From Cohnella hashimotonis (GTDB lineage Bacteria > Bacillota > Bacilli > Paenibacillales > Paenibacillaceae): a DNA stretch of 64,000 nt. The stretch is from assembly GCF_030014955.1 (NCBI RefSeq), contig NZ_JAGRPV010000001.1, forward strand, positions 434,001 through 498,000, written 5' to 3'. The position numbers and the translations under genes are program-made. This document shows, piece by piece, positions 56,201-63,413 of this stretch. The notes beneath the pieces were generated by a model. The model saw only the letters and a program-made list of their open reading frames with translations, did not search any database and was not told the origin of the DNA. Positions within the stretch are counted from its first letter, which is position 1, and every line of letters begins with the position of its first letter.

Positions 56201-58479
56201 AGCCGGGCGGACATATGACCGATCTGCAAGCGGTCATGGCCGATCTCGGCGCGCTTGCCGTCGGCTATGCCGAGGGCGATGGACCGACCGGTACGACGAA
56301 GAACGTCTCGCTGCCGACCGCGAGCGCGAACGGCACGACGATCGTCTGGTCGTCCGACGCGCCGCAGATCATCGACGCGGCGACCGGACAGGTGAACCGG
56401 CCGGCGTTCGAAGCGGGCGATGCCGCCGTGACGCTGACGGCGACCGTCACGAAGGGCGTCGTCGAGCAAACGAAGACATTTCTTGTCAACGTGTTGAAGC
56501 TCGCGGAGGCGGGCGGCAATAACGGCGGCGAGATGACCGATCAGGAGGCGGTGACGGCCGATCTCGGGTCGCTTGCCATCGTATATGCGGGGGGCGACGG
56601 GCCGGCTAGCGTGACGAAGGACATCGTGCTGCCGACCGCGAGCGCGAACGGCACGACGATCGTCTGGTCGTCCGACAAGCCGCAGGTCGTCGAGGCGGCG
56701 ACCGGGAAGGTGAACCGGCCCGCGTTCGAAGCGGGCGACGCCGCCGTGACGCTGACGGCGACCGTCACCAAGGGCATCGTCGAGCAAACAAGGACATTTT
56801 CCGTTAAAGTGTTGAAGCTTGCGGAATCGGGTGGCAATAACGGCGGCCAGATGACCGATCTGGAGGCGGTGACGGCCGACCTCGGTTCGCTTGGCATCCT
56901 GTATGCAGGGGGCGACGGGCCGGCCGGCGTAACGAAGGACGTCGTGCTGCCGACCGCAAGCGCGAACGGCACGACGATCGTCTGGTCGTCCGACAAGCCG
57001 CAGGTTATCGGCGCCGCGACCGGTAAGGTGACCCGTCCGGCGTTCGAAGCGGGCGATGTCTCCGTAACGCTGACGGCGACCGTAACCAAGGGCGCCGTCA
57101 AGAAGACGAAGGCGTTTGTCGTCAACGTATTGAAGCTCGCGGAGACGGGCGGCAATAACGGCGGCGAAATGACCGATCTGGAGGCAGTGACGGCCGATCT
57201 CGGTTCGCTTGTCGTCGGTTATGCGGGAGGCGACGGGCCGGACGGCGCGACAAAGAACGTCGTGCTGCCGTCCGCGGGCGCGAACGGCACGACGATCGTC
57301 TGGTCGTCGGACAAGCCGCAGATCGTCGACGCGGCGACCGGGAAGGTGAGTCGTCCGGCGTTCGAAGCGGGCGACGCCGCCGTAACGCTGACGGCGACCG
57401 TCGCGAAGGGCGCCGTGAAGAAGACGAAGACGTTTGTTGTCAACGTGTTGAAGCTCGCGGCGTCGGGCGGCAATAACGGCGGTACCGGCCAGCCTGCCCA
57501 GCCGGCCGAGGAAGCCGGCTGGCGCATCGATCCGGCCGTCGGAGGCACGATCTCCGGATCGGGCGCTTCGATTCGCTTCCCGGCAGGCGTCTTCCCCGCG
57601 GCGTTCCGCATCAATATCGCGGCGCTGCCGGAGGAGTCCGGCAGCCAGCTGCCCGATGCGTCGCGCCGCGTAAGCCGCGTGTACGACATCACGAAGTCGG
57701 CGTCAGGCATGTTTTTAAAGCCGGTCACGATCACGCTGCCGTTCGACAGCGTACGGCTGGACCCGAAGGCCGACACGGTCGCCGTCTATTGGCTCAACGA
57801 GGTGACCGGCGAGTGGGTGCCGTTAAACAACGCATCGATCGACAGGGAGCGCGGCACGGTCAGCGGCGAAACGATTCATTTTACCAAGTTTGCCGTACTG
57901 ACTGCTCCGGGACAGCTTCCTTCCGGAGATCCGCTGCCCGCACTCGGCGATATATCGGGCCACTGGGCGGAGGCGAGCATTCTGAGCATGGTCGGCCAAG
58001 GCTATGTCAAAGGCTATCCGGACGGCACGTTCCGGCCGAACGCCAAGGTGACGCGGGCGGAGTTCGTACAGTTGATCGTCCGCGCTTTCGGGATAGCGGA
58101 AGCCGACGCGTCGGCAGGCGCCTTCCGCGATGCGGCGGATCATTGGGCGCGCGGCGCGATCGCCGCGGCCCGGGCGGCCGGCATCGTCGACGGCTATGAG
58201 AACGGCACTTTCCGGCCGAACGAAGCGATCACGCGCGAGCAGATGGCGGTCATGATGGCGCGGGCGCTGAAGCTTCGGCCGGCAGCGGCCGGCGGCAAGG
58301 GCACCGTCTTCGCCGATCGCGCGGACATCTCCGCTTGGGCGAAGGCATCGGTTCTGGCCGCGGCGGAGAACGGCTTGTTCGTGGGCGATCAGGCCGGCGC
58401 GTTCCGTCCGCATGCCTACGCGACGAGAGCCGAGACGGTCGAGGCGCTGAGGCGCGCTGTCGATCTGCGCCAATCATAA
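50215..58479 (+). CDS. Giant SLH-anchored surface protein with tandem Ig-like repeats
   Basis: A 2754-residue protein. Signal peptide about 1-29; an N-terminal conserved beta domain (about 32-300; VLRISVNEQNGRIGV, GTRILLDVTAGDNDGPLL, LYWQAMDDIDDPSVIAYG); a long beta-rich middle; fibronectin-III-like units (about 1325-1620; TAPDNVTAKAIGRGALKVEW); five tandem aBig_2-type Ig-like repeats (about 1899-2424); a ZU5-like domain (about 2437-2565); and three C-terminal SLH domains (about 2577-2754; YVKGYPDGTFRPNAKVTRAE). SLH domains bind pyruvylated wall polymer, so it sits on the cell surface. Probable adhesin or structural protein under the neighbouring two-component system. Confidence 0.88.
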   Translation: MRMRLIKTAAAAIAVAVAVSGLAPGWALAAGRPQLSDDVLRISVNEQNGRIGVGTTGGDPVRAGDEDQPLVYNPETPETSFTSFRIDGEEAIYGHDYGPASAPYGYFVQVPAVEGDRIVSVWRYRGVDIRQTVELVPQTDKTLPAGNAKLSYRVDNKSGKSVKLGTRILLDVTAGDNDGPLLMAPGELSPVIGEREFGPADVPLYWQAMDDIDDPSVIAYGTLYGFGEKKPSRVIFGHWNGLSATKWKYDWSQWTDYTADGGLYGTADSAVAVYWDEAALAGGASASFSTLIGMGEMKQRQTLLDNMAVTVSAPQKVTAEAGGQASFELSAELANNLPKSVAQSDVRVEIVYPGSAALTGGSQSVTYVPEVAKGERLSFRWRFVATGADAVNVYAFKVRITVGDPAAPGVKMREETAHIVVLNDFRQPPDIQFTAVAPNRMYEKETFRKAVIYGSNLNFLKDAPDRWHVYIQAASGVRTNIESKYVTVDSDSQLSVMLPQLQLGSYGIGVEHDLSKGMYRPDTIRITDDISVMKRGYGTLLITKKDLLKTRTDIGGQYTQRTNKIYYAKGGALPPVPAGEEEVLRIQGNIQDMGDGTYSVVPQPSQAVTLGNVLKLTVSEFEADMPGEIVVKPVTYEYEDNGLVYDRATQAVVSGNDQSRIYLKQLTNLPNSPLIWKKAFTFNVNDMKIKNPNVFGFSDDAQAIVGPYVLGIKQVKVVYDPDAKKYAAEFKGSLDILSIMKTLYRFFGASDNAALSKLLYAEVAVDQFRVYEDGQIKFALEAGVGLPQMKIGPFVTMDSLKPSQTGGVEGRLRIDSIQNLYSIYAKLSLPNLESVPTGSGGSFNRSSRIQGKFGIFTVPTPEGGVVVFPDEFMAEYADNAGFINIPNIPLTINQLGGEIKGLHTIRDSIAKGIYPDFGGSFWFGVTDTVSPVLLGKRALSASNVKLSIGAREASLSGTANLYFFPIADMTGKIMFYPVSGALVGGRISLLDVLVGQASVELSYNNESSQFYFGGYVRGSVQLPPYSPIFPGLKLADASAALNTNFVQAYAKALGTIPVGVRYTWSTQQLQFFNPDQKGFSAVSALSALSAEGEADPERLAIGTNLKQLPVKKASGAVRSLAAKTVTTFESAGGEALLVQAKYARGSDIELTLADPDGVEMPLVEDGDGANVYRSEYTDPDTGAVQSYIAITVPAERSKAGTWTLTSSMPATFEAFDAAPTPEIGTIRAEQDGGQAAIDLALTRKPADGRTKVDLYLQSVDAATPFLSRIAADETLADEEATIRPALPDGIASGSYKIVAVLKQYDAGGALLQNSFRDSAPFAVANPKVPTAPDNVTAKAIGRGALKVEWDASAGDHVAGYYIFTVDGEGKPADGSNWTFVPYEEGTDRYAAEIRGWSPETYRIVVQAVSEAPGGTADDPYAGYPAADWAFVDDPLKLGQYTAAWAPIAGISEYVVRLTAANGESYAIPYYGEPNAGDESNGDYYQTTLYGLPAGRSFNVTVNGMIERDPGAKEVQAVDAGAGKKRISWDKVEADGVRSYTIYGKPADDKAPVVLFEYPVPSSGQPERYADIEVDGFAAGADYDISVIANVAEERPARYFGAWSSPVELKLPVPDPPVFDLRVQPADPAGGVVRMDRDADGLPYFRSSTGDVTLGFTSDEAVRTEVRVNPSMYDPSAEPDVYKGAAWTTNVVLKEGTNEIEVVVYDDDGDAEEKTYRVVVKENGPMLAVDDPAFPDGQVELTGQTDIGAAVTVNGYPAEVDDAGRFTYRLPLPEEQAFDVEIVASDAFGQNNAYVQRIVNPQVGRIEKVVIGMQREMSSASSQSLRLYAYDGDGHAVRLPNDEVEWSVLSGEQYAEIAGSELKGLRQGQAVVSASYRVNEQYAWTDYGVFDIDQRSLVAMTDLDAVTADLGTLAVGYAVDEGPTGVTKSVALPAASANGTTIEWSSDDPQVIDAETGKVSRPTFEAGDAAVTLTATVSKGIVKQTKTFLVNVLKLPEPGGHMTDLQAVMADLGALAVGYAEGDGPTGTTKNVSLPTASANGTTIVWSSDAPQIIDAATGQVNRPAFEAGDAAVTLTATVTKGVVEQTKTFLVNVLKLAEAGGNNGGEMTDQEAVTADLGSLAIVYAGGDGPASVTKDIVLPTASANGTTIVWSSDKPQVVEAATGKVNRPAFEAGDAAVTLTATVTKGIVEQTRTFSVKVLKLAESGGNNGGQMTDLEAVTADLGSLGILYAGGDGPAGVTKDVVLPTASANGTTIVWSSDKPQVIGAATGKVTRPAFEAGDVSVTLTATVTKGAVKKTKAFVVNVLKLAETGGNNGGEMTDLEAVTADLGSLVVGYAGGDGPDGATKNVVLPSAGANGTTIVWSSDKPQIVDAATGKVSRPAFEAGDAAVTLTATVAKGAVKKTKTFVVNVLKLAASGGNNGGTGQPAQPAEEAGWRIDPAVGGTISGSGASIRFPAGVFPAAFRINIAALPEESGSQLPDASRRVSRVYDITKSASGMFLKPVTITLPFDSVRLDPKADTVAVYWLNEVTGEWVPLNNASIDRERGTVSGETIHFTKFAVLTAPGQLPSGDPLPALGDISGHWAEASILSMVGQGYVKGYPDGTFRPNAKVTRAEFVQLIVRAFGIAEADASAGAFRDAADHWARGAIAAARAAGIVDGYENGTFRPNEAITREQMAVMMARALKLRPAAAGGKGTVFADRADISAWAKASVLAAAENGLFVGDQAGAFRPHAYATRAETVEALRRAVDLRQS
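55909..57486 (+). repeat. Five in-frame tandem repeats of 306-318 bp
   Basis: Units begin at 55909, 56215, 56533, 56851 and 57169, each opening with ATGACCGAT. The first is 102 codons, the others 106 because they end in a GGNNGG linker. Segments such as GCGAACGGCACGACGATCGT and CGTTCGAAGCGGGCGA recur nearly unchanged, so the units are recently duplicated or homogenised, and copy number may vary between strains. Confidence 0.9.
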
Positions 58480-58498
58480 CGATACACGCACTCGGACG

Positions 58499-58534
58499 GG
58501 CCCCCTCGCTGCCAAGCGGGGAGGCTCGTCGTTT
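58499..58534 (+). terminator. Terminator-like hairpin after the giant surface protein
   Basis: GCCCCCTCGCT pairs with AGCGGGGAGGC across a GCCA loop with one mismatch; the T-rich tail is short (CGTCGTTT). Confidence 0.6.
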
Positions 58535-58565
58535 CATACCCTTATCGTTTTAGAGGAGTTACCGC

Positions 58566-59234
58566 ATGAAGCCGCTCAAGGAGCTTGTATTTGAGGATGA
58601 ATCAGCGATCGTCACGATCAAACAATGGATTTATAAATCTGACAATCGCAATGGAGCGGTTCTTCTTCCCGCTCTCAAAGAACAAGGCGAAAAGGAGCTG
58701 TTTCGGCTCCAGGTAACGACGAAGTCGGCGCTTGGCGCGGTCGCCTACTCAACTGGCGGTATTTTACTTCAACACGGATGGCTGCGGGTTTTGGGCTCCG
58801 GTCATCCTCATTTAACGAGATCGGTTACATCATGGACGGACGATTGCAAGCTGGATAACGCTTTATTGGTGGCAGACGATGTAATCGGCGGTTTTTTTGC
58901 TTTAAACGGCGGATGCTTTGATGGAGGGGAAGGGGAGATTTTTTACCTTGCTCCCGACACGCTGGACTGGGAATGCCTGGGGATAAGGTATGCCGACTTT
59001 TTGAATTGGTGCTGTACGGGGGATTTATCGGGATTCTACGAACCTTGCCGATGGCGGCGCTGGGAGACTCTTATTCCTCGGCTGGACGGGAATCAAGGCA
59101 TTTCTGTTTATCCTTATCTTTGGACAAGCGAAGCGAAGAAAAGAGGAGTCGAAAGGTGTTCGAAAAAAGCGGTGCCAATGGAGGAACTCTGGAGACTTGC
59201 GTTGTATTTTAGAGAGAGGTTAGACCGGGGATAG
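58566..59234 (+). CDS. DUF2625 family protein
   Basis: A 222-residue protein matching DUF2625: RLQVTTKSALGAVAYSTGGI, LQHGWLRVLGSGHPHLTRS, LVADDVIGGFFALNGG and FYLAPDTLDWECLG, then WRRWETLI. Members are widespread and of unknown function; the layout resembles SMI1/KNR4- and SUKH-like immunity-type proteins, but that link is only suggestive. GAGGAG lies before ATG 58566. No partner gene is evident. Confidence 0.85.
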   Translation: MKPLKELVFEDESAIVTIKQWIYKSDNRNGAVLLPALKEQGEKELFRLQVTTKSALGAVAYSTGGILLQHGWLRVLGSGHPHLTRSVTSWTDDCKLDNALLVADDVIGGFFALNGGCFDGGEGEIFYLAPDTLDWECLGIRYADFLNWCCTGDLSGFYEPCRWRRWETLIPRLDGNQGISVYPYLWTSEAKKRGVERCSKKAVPMEELWRLALYFRERLDRG

Positions 59235-59255
59235 TGTTCGCAAATCGAGGAAATA

Positions 59256-59287
59256 AACAGCCTGCAGGCACAATCCTGCAGGCTGTT
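59256..59287 (-). terminator. Strong hairpin after the MarR/oxidoreductase operon
   Basis: AACAGCCTGCAGG (59256-59268) pairs perfectly with CCTGCAGGCTGTT (59275-59287). Read leftward it is followed by TATTT, so it ends the minus-strand operon and may also stop the DUF2625 transcript. Confidence 0.75.
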
Positions 59288-59319
59288 CGGCTATGGCATG
59301 CGTTCTATTCCTGTCGTTG

Positions 59320-60258
59320 TTATTCGGGGATGACGCCCAGCAGAATTCTTCCCCGTCCGTGTCTGGCTTCGCTTTTCTCCAGTGCTTTATCCGCTTGGCT
59401 TAATGGGAATATGGCATCTATTTCGGCTTTAATGGTACCTTCGGCAATTAACTCCGTTAAGCTTTCCAAGTCCTCGCGGGTAGGCCATTCGGTGTTGAAT
59501 TTAGCTGTAACGCCATGCTTCCGGGCGTTCTCCTGGGATGGATCTTGCGTCAACGAGACGAAGATTCCGCCTTTTTTCAGAACGGACCAGGACCTCGCCT
59601 CCGTCTCCCCGCCAACCGAATCGACGACCAGATCTACTTCGCCGGCGACGTCTTCAAAATTTGTCGTCGTATAGTCGAAGACTTGATCCGCGCCCAACGT
59701 CTTGACAAAGTCCAGGTTAGAGGTTGAAGCCGTGGCGATGACGGTCGCTCCCTTCCACTTGGCCAGCTGTACGGCAAACTGTCCGACGCCGCCCGCAGCC
59801 GCATGCAGGAGAACGGTTTGACCGGCTTGGAGTTCGCCTTCGGTGAACAGCGCCTTCCAGGCCGCTTCGGCGCCTGCTTTAATCGTCGCCGCGTCTTCGA
59901 AGGCGAGGCGATCGGGCACTTTTACCAACTCCAGGGCTTTAGCGACGCCGTATTCCGCATAAGCGCCTCTGATCGTACCGAAAACGCGATCGCCGGGCGC
60001 GAACGCCGTTACGTCCGGTCCTGTCGCTTCAACCACCCCCGAAGCGTAAAAACCGGGGGTGTAGGGCATGGTTACCGGAAAAACCTGTTGAAGCCAGCCG
60101 TTGCGAATTTTGAAGTCGAGCGGAATGACTGCTGCATACACGATGCGAACGAGCGCTTCGTCAGCCGCAGGTTGGGGGCGATCGATCGTTTGTATTTTTG
60201 AAACATCCGGACCGCCATACGCATGAACCTGAATCGCTTGCATGGTCTTGTCAGACAT
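59320..60258 (-). CDS. Zinc-less NADP-dependent oxidoreductase (quinone reductase-like)
   Basis: A 312-residue medium-chain dehydrogenase of the quinone oxidoreductase group: VHAYGGPDVSKIQTIDRP at the start, the catalytic-domain segment PYTPGFYASGVVEATGPDV, and nucleotide motif HAAAGGVGQFAVQLAKWKG (about residues 150-170). No zinc-ligand Cys set. It likely reduces quinones or reactive aldehydes using NADPH. ATG 60258 is preferred over 60282 because AAGGAGA precedes it. It lies 42 nt downstream of the MarR gene on the same strand, so MarR-controlled induction by electrophiles is likely. Confidence 0.9.
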   Translation of the reverse strand: MSDKTMQAIQVHAYGGPDVSKIQTIDRPQPAADEALVRIVYAAVIPLDFKIRNGWLQQVFPVTMPYTPGFYASGVVEATGPDVTAFAPGDRVFGTIRGAYAEYGVAKALELVKVPDRLAFEDAATIKAGAEAAWKALFTEGELQAGQTVLLHAAAGGVGQFAVQLAKWKGATVIATASTSNLDFVKTLGADQVFDYTTTNFEDVAGEVDLVVDSVGGETEARSWSVLKKGGIFVSLTQDPSQENARKHGVTAKFNTEWPTREDLESLTELIAEGTIKAEIDAIFPLSQADKALEKSEARHGRGRILLGVIPE

Positions 60259-60300
60259 TTTTATCTCTCCTTTGATATTCATCGTTTTGATTGATTCGAA

Positions 60301-60768
60301 TCAACTTTCGAGTACGGCGGTAATCTTTTTGGCCAAAGCGACGAACTGCGCCTTTTCTTCATCGTTCAGATTTTCAATCGTGATCTCTTCCATCTTGCTC
60401 CAGGCCTCGTTGACTCTGGATTCGACTTCGCGACCTGCCTGGGTGAGCGATACGAGCGTCACTCGTTTGTCTTCCGCCGAGCGGCTGCAGGAGACGAGCC
60501 CCGCATCTTCCAGGCGCCGAACGGACTTCGCGATGGTCGAATGATCAAGGCGCAGCGATCTCGAGAGACTATTCTGCGATTGGCTGTCCCGCTGCCATAG
60601 CTGCATCAGTACGAGCTCCTGCCCGGGATATAAGCCTGCTTCCCGAAGCAGCTGTCCCGCAACGCGGTGATGGGAACGAGCCAGGCTGAAAATCGAAAAG
60701 CTAACGGGAAATCGGGTGACGGCACTGATTTCATTCTCAGCAGCTCCATCGTTGTCGCTGATTTTCAA
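60301..60768 (-). CDS. MarR-family transcriptional regulator
   Basis: A 155-residue MarR protein with winged helix at about 45-120: YPGQELVLMQLWQRD, LDHSTIAKSVRRLEDAG and SAEDKRVTLVSLTQAG. Start is a TTG at 60768, with AGGGAGGA about 10 nt upstream. It is the first gene of an operon with the oxidoreductase. Two palindromes upstream (60788-60805 and 60833-60850) are its likely operators. Confidence 0.9.
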   Translation of the reverse strand: MKISDNDGAAENEISAVTRFPVSFSIFSLARSHHRVAGQLLREAGLYPGQELVLMQLWQRDSQSQNSLSRSLRLDHSTIAKSVRRLEDAGLVSCSRSAEDKRVTLVSLTQAGREVESRVNEAWSKMEEITIENLNDEEKAQFVALAKKITAVLES

Positions 60769-60787
60769 TTCGGTTATTCCTCCCTAA

Positions 60788-60850
60788 TATGTGGTCGTCA
60801 ACATATATCCTGAAACTAAGATAACATTCAGATATGTTGCCGTCAACATA
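60788..60850. promoter_or_regulatory. Twin MarR operator sites
   Basis: TATGTGGTCGTCAACATA (60788-60805) and TATGTTGCCGTCAACATA (60833-60850) share the palindromic form TATGTTGnCGnCAACATA, the second nearly perfect. Centres are 45 bp apart, between the MarR operon and the rightward VOC gene, so both could be controlled. Confidence 0.75.
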
Positions 60851-60940
60851 AGTTCAAAATAAACCTTAGCAAGCTGTTCGTCTGAACATAATCTGTTAAA
60901 GTATGGTTATAAGCACCTTTCGATTGGGGGGAGAACGGCC

Positions 60941-61279
60941 GTGAGGTTAAACCATCTTAATCTAACCGTTAGCGACGTGAAAGCAACTGCGGAATTTTTG
61001 GTTCGTTACTTTGATTTGCAGATCGGAACGACCCGCGGAAGCGGCTTTGCCGTGCTGTTTGACGACAGCGGGTTCGTGCTTACGTTGATGAAAGGCAAGC
61101 AAGTCGCCTATCCCGAAACTTTTCATATCGGCTTTATTCAAGCCAGCGAGGAGCGGGTGAACGAGATCAACCAAAGGTTGAGAGAGGATGGATTTGACGT
61201 GAATCCCCCGGAACGCTCTCATGCTTGGACGTTCTACGTCAAAGCGCCTGGCGGATTCCTGGTCGAGGTTCTTCATTGA
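60941..61279 (+). CDS. VOC family protein
   Basis: A 112-residue glyoxalase-fold protein: MRLNHLNLTVSDVKATAEFL at the start, VLFDDSGFVLTLMKG and closing TFYVKAPGGFLVEVLH. GTG 60941 follows GGGGGGAGA. It is divergent from the MarR operon across the twin operators and may belong to the same detoxification response. The substrate is unknown. Confidence 0.88.
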   Translation: MRLNHLNLTVSDVKATAEFLVRYFDLQIGTTRGSGFAVLFDDSGFVLTLMKGKQVAYPETFHIGFIQASEERVNEINQRLREDGFDVNPPERSHAWTFYVKAPGGFLVEVLH

Positions 61280-61467
61280 TCGTCCATTTCCAAGTACCTG
61301 TTTTTAGTGAGTAAAGTCCCATTTCGATAAGAAATCCGTAAACAAGCCTCACACAAGCATGGGCCTCTTTTTGCGATAGGGGCTTTTTTTGTGCTGTAAA
61401 TCATAAGGGAACATAGTGTGCGTTAGGTATAAAGACATGAAATCAAGTCGCCCTTCAAAATGGCGCT

Positions 61468-61495
61468 TGAAAATTAAAAATTATATGTTATATTA
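61468..61495 (+). promoter_or_regulatory. SigA-type promoter before riboswitch 1
   Basis: TTGAAA (61468-61473), a 16-nt spacer and TATATT (61490-61495), placing the transcript start about 60 nt before the aptamer. Confidence 0.6.
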
Positions 61496-61561
61496 ACTAA
61501 CATAACTGTTTAAATTTCGATCATGCCTGTCAGCTTATCTGCTTCATCCAACAACATACAC

Positions 61562-61701
61562 AATTGTTTTCTAGGGTTCCGCGGCTGCATGTACCGCCGG
61601 TCTGGTCCGAGAGAAGACGCACGGCACAGCGGCCGTGTCCACGGAGGGATAAAAGCCCGGGAGGATATGTTACATATCTTCCTGCGGCTTTTATTTTTTT
61701 G
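61562..61701 (+). ncRNA. Guanidine-I (ykkC) riboswitch 1
   Basis: The conserved blocks appear in order: CTAGGGTTCCG (from 61571), CTGGTCCGAGAG, CACGGAGGGATAAAAGCC and CGGGAGG. The last block also forms a terminator: GGAGGATATG pairs with CATATCTTCC and AAAAGCC with GGCTTTT, followed by a long T run (61651-61700). Ligand binding should keep the aptamer folded and prevent the terminator, turning the APC permease gene on. The related PRPP and ppGpp ykkC subtypes are less likely given the downstream genes. Confidence 0.85.
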
Positions 61702-61731
61702 TTTTTTGAGACAGGAAAGGGGAGCTAAGGG

Positions 61732-63075
61732 ATGAAACAAGAGGTTACGCTTCGCCAATCGCTGACGCTGGTTCAGGTCGTCGCGCTGGGCTTGGCCTGG
61801 ATGACGCCGATGATTTACTTTTCCGTATTCGGCATCGCTTACGACGCGTCAAAAGGGATGATCACCGAGGCTTACTCGTTGTCGGTCGTGGCCATTTTTT
61901 TCACGGCATACAGCTACAGCGTCATGGCGAAAGTTTTCCCGGGCTCCGGCTCGTCTTACACGTACGTGAAAAAATCGATGCATCCGATTCCGGGGTTTAC
62001 GGTCGGTTGGGCGATCCTGCTGGATTATCTGTTCTCGCCGATCATCGCCTGCCTCACGTTCGGCATCTACCTGCACGCCCAGTTCCCGGCCGTTCCGGCC
62101 TTTGTCTGGATCATTCTGCTCAACATCGTGCTGGCAGTCGTCAACATCGCGGGCATCCAGTTTTCCGCAAGTCTCAGCAAGCTGTTCGTCTTGTTCCAGA
62201 TCATCTTCATCGCGCTGTTCTGCGCTTACTTGATCAAGGGCTTCCATGGCTTCGAGGGGGTCGCCCAGCCCTTCGCGAACCTTGATGTGGGCTTGCCGAC
62301 GATTCTCGCGGGGGCCTCGATCATCTGCTTCTCCTTCCTTGGCTTCGATACGGTGTCGACGTTGGCGGAGGAGACGATTCAACCCAAGAAAACGATCCCC
62401 AGGGCGATTATGCTCATCATTCTGATCGCAAGCGTGCTCTACGTGGTCACTTCTTACCTCATTCAAATCTCGTATCCGCACCTGACGTTCGTCAACCTGG
62501 ATTCGGCCGGCTTCGAGCTGATGAAAATGGCCGGCGGCGCGACGCTCGGCGCGATTTTCACCACCGTCCTGATCTTCGCGATCTTTACGCAAGGGCTGAC
62601 GTCGGTGACGAGCGTCTCCCGGCTGCTGTACGTGCTCGGGCGCGATTCTATCCTGCCTAAAGGTTTCTTCGGCAAGCTTCATCCGAAGTACCGGACGCCG
62701 GTGAACAATATCGTGCTGGTCAGCATCGTCTCGCTGCTGGCGCTGGTGATCAGCCTCGATATGGCCGTGAAGTTCGTCAGTTTCGGCGCGTTGACCTCGT
62801 TTGCCTTTGTCAACCTATCTGTCATCGCAGAGTGCTATATCAAGCGCAGGCAGCGGTCTTTGAAGCAGACGTTCCAGTACTTGGTCTTCCCGCTGGCCGG
62901 CGCCTCGTTCATCGTGTGGCTGATCACGCTGCTCGACGCGAATGCGCTGACGCTCGGCTGCATCTGGCTCGCGGCCGGCTTGGCGTATTATCTGTTCCGC
63001 ACCAGAAAGTCGCGCTCGTTCAGCGCTTCGGCGAACCTGTTCGATGGGGCGCCTGCCGCGATCAAAAGCGAATAA
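61732..63075 (+). CDS. APC-family permease, candidate guanidine transporter
   Basis: A 447-residue amino acid-polyamine-organocation permease with about twelve helices: LRQSLTLVQVVALGLAWMTP, SYTYVKKSMHPIPGFTVGWA, IICFSFLGFDTVSTLAEET and LYVLGRDSILPKGFFGKLHP are typical. It is preceded directly by a guanidine-I riboswitch and followed by a second one controlling a guanidine-degradation-type gene, so import of guanidine or a guanidinium compound is the best inference; amine or amino acid transport is the general family role. The SD AGGAAAGGGGAG supports ATG 61732. Confidence 0.85.
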   Translation: MKQEVTLRQSLTLVQVVALGLAWMTPMIYFSVFGIAYDASKGMITEAYSLSVVAIFFTAYSYSVMAKVFPGSGSSYTYVKKSMHPIPGFTVGWAILLDYLFSPIIACLTFGIYLHAQFPAVPAFVWIILLNIVLAVVNIAGIQFSASLSKLFVLFQIIFIALFCAYLIKGFHGFEGVAQPFANLDVGLPTILAGASIICFSFLGFDTVSTLAEETIQPKKTIPRAIMLIILIASVLYVVTSYLIQISYPHLTFVNLDSAGFELMKMAGGATLGAIFTTVLIFAIFTQGLTSVTSVSRLLYVLGRDSILPKGFFGKLHPKYRTPVNNIVLVSIVSLLALVISLDMAVKFVSFGALTSFAFVNLSVIAECYIKRRQRSLKQTFQYLVFPLAGASFIVWLITLLDANALTLGCIWLAAGLAYYLFRTRKSRSFSASANLFDGAPAAIKSE

Positions 63076-63096
63076 ATATTTTTAATGTTATGTATA

Positions 63097-63126
63097 TTGA
63101 CATCGAACGACGATCGGACTTATACT
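63097..63126 (+). promoter_or_regulatory. Strong SigA-type promoter before riboswitch 2
   Basis: Consensus TTGACA (63097-63102), an 18-nt spacer and TATACT (63121-63126). Confidence 0.75.
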
Positions 63127-63189
63127 AACCGCATGTTAGAGAACGTGACAATAGAATCCAGGTTCTTGCAAGCAGCACACCGTCAAGAA

Positions 63190-63350
63190 CGAAAATGCAG
63201 TCTAGGGTTCCGTTGATGCATCTCGCATCAGGCCTGGTCCAAGAGACGGCGTAGGGAAGCGCGGCAACGCAGATCGAACGGATCGGCGCCGCGGACCTAA
63301 GACACGGAAGGATAAAAGCCTGGGAGATGACGCTCCCGGGCTTTTTGTCG
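63190..63350 (+). ncRNA. Guanidine-I (ykkC) riboswitch 2
   Basis: CTAGGGTTCCG (from 63202), CTGGTCCAAGAG and CACGGAAGGATAAAAGCC appear in the conserved order. The 3' block AAAGCCTGGGAG pairs with CTCCCGGGCTTT and is followed by a T run (63314-63346), the usual ON-switch terminator. The P3 region between the second and third blocks is longer than in riboswitch 1. It lies 64 nt before the UAAP1/CgdA-type gene. Confidence 0.88.
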
Positions 63351-63413
63351 TTCGGAAGACGCATCGCTAACCATTGAATCCATCGAATCCATCGGGAAAG
63401 AGAGTTGAACAGG

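Larger units (their letters stand above)
61280..61731. other. Leader region of the APC permease gene
   Basis: 452 bases without a protein gene. It holds a weak terminator-like GCCTC/GGGGC hairpin before a seven-T run (about 61359-61391) for the VOC gene, a promoter at 61468-61495, and a guanidine-I riboswitch with its terminator (61562-61701). Confidence 0.75.
63076..63413. other. Leader region of the UAAP1/CgdA-type gene
   Basis: 338 bases without a protein gene, occupied by a promoter (63097-63126) and a second guanidine-I riboswitch with terminator (63190-63350). Confidence 0.8.
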
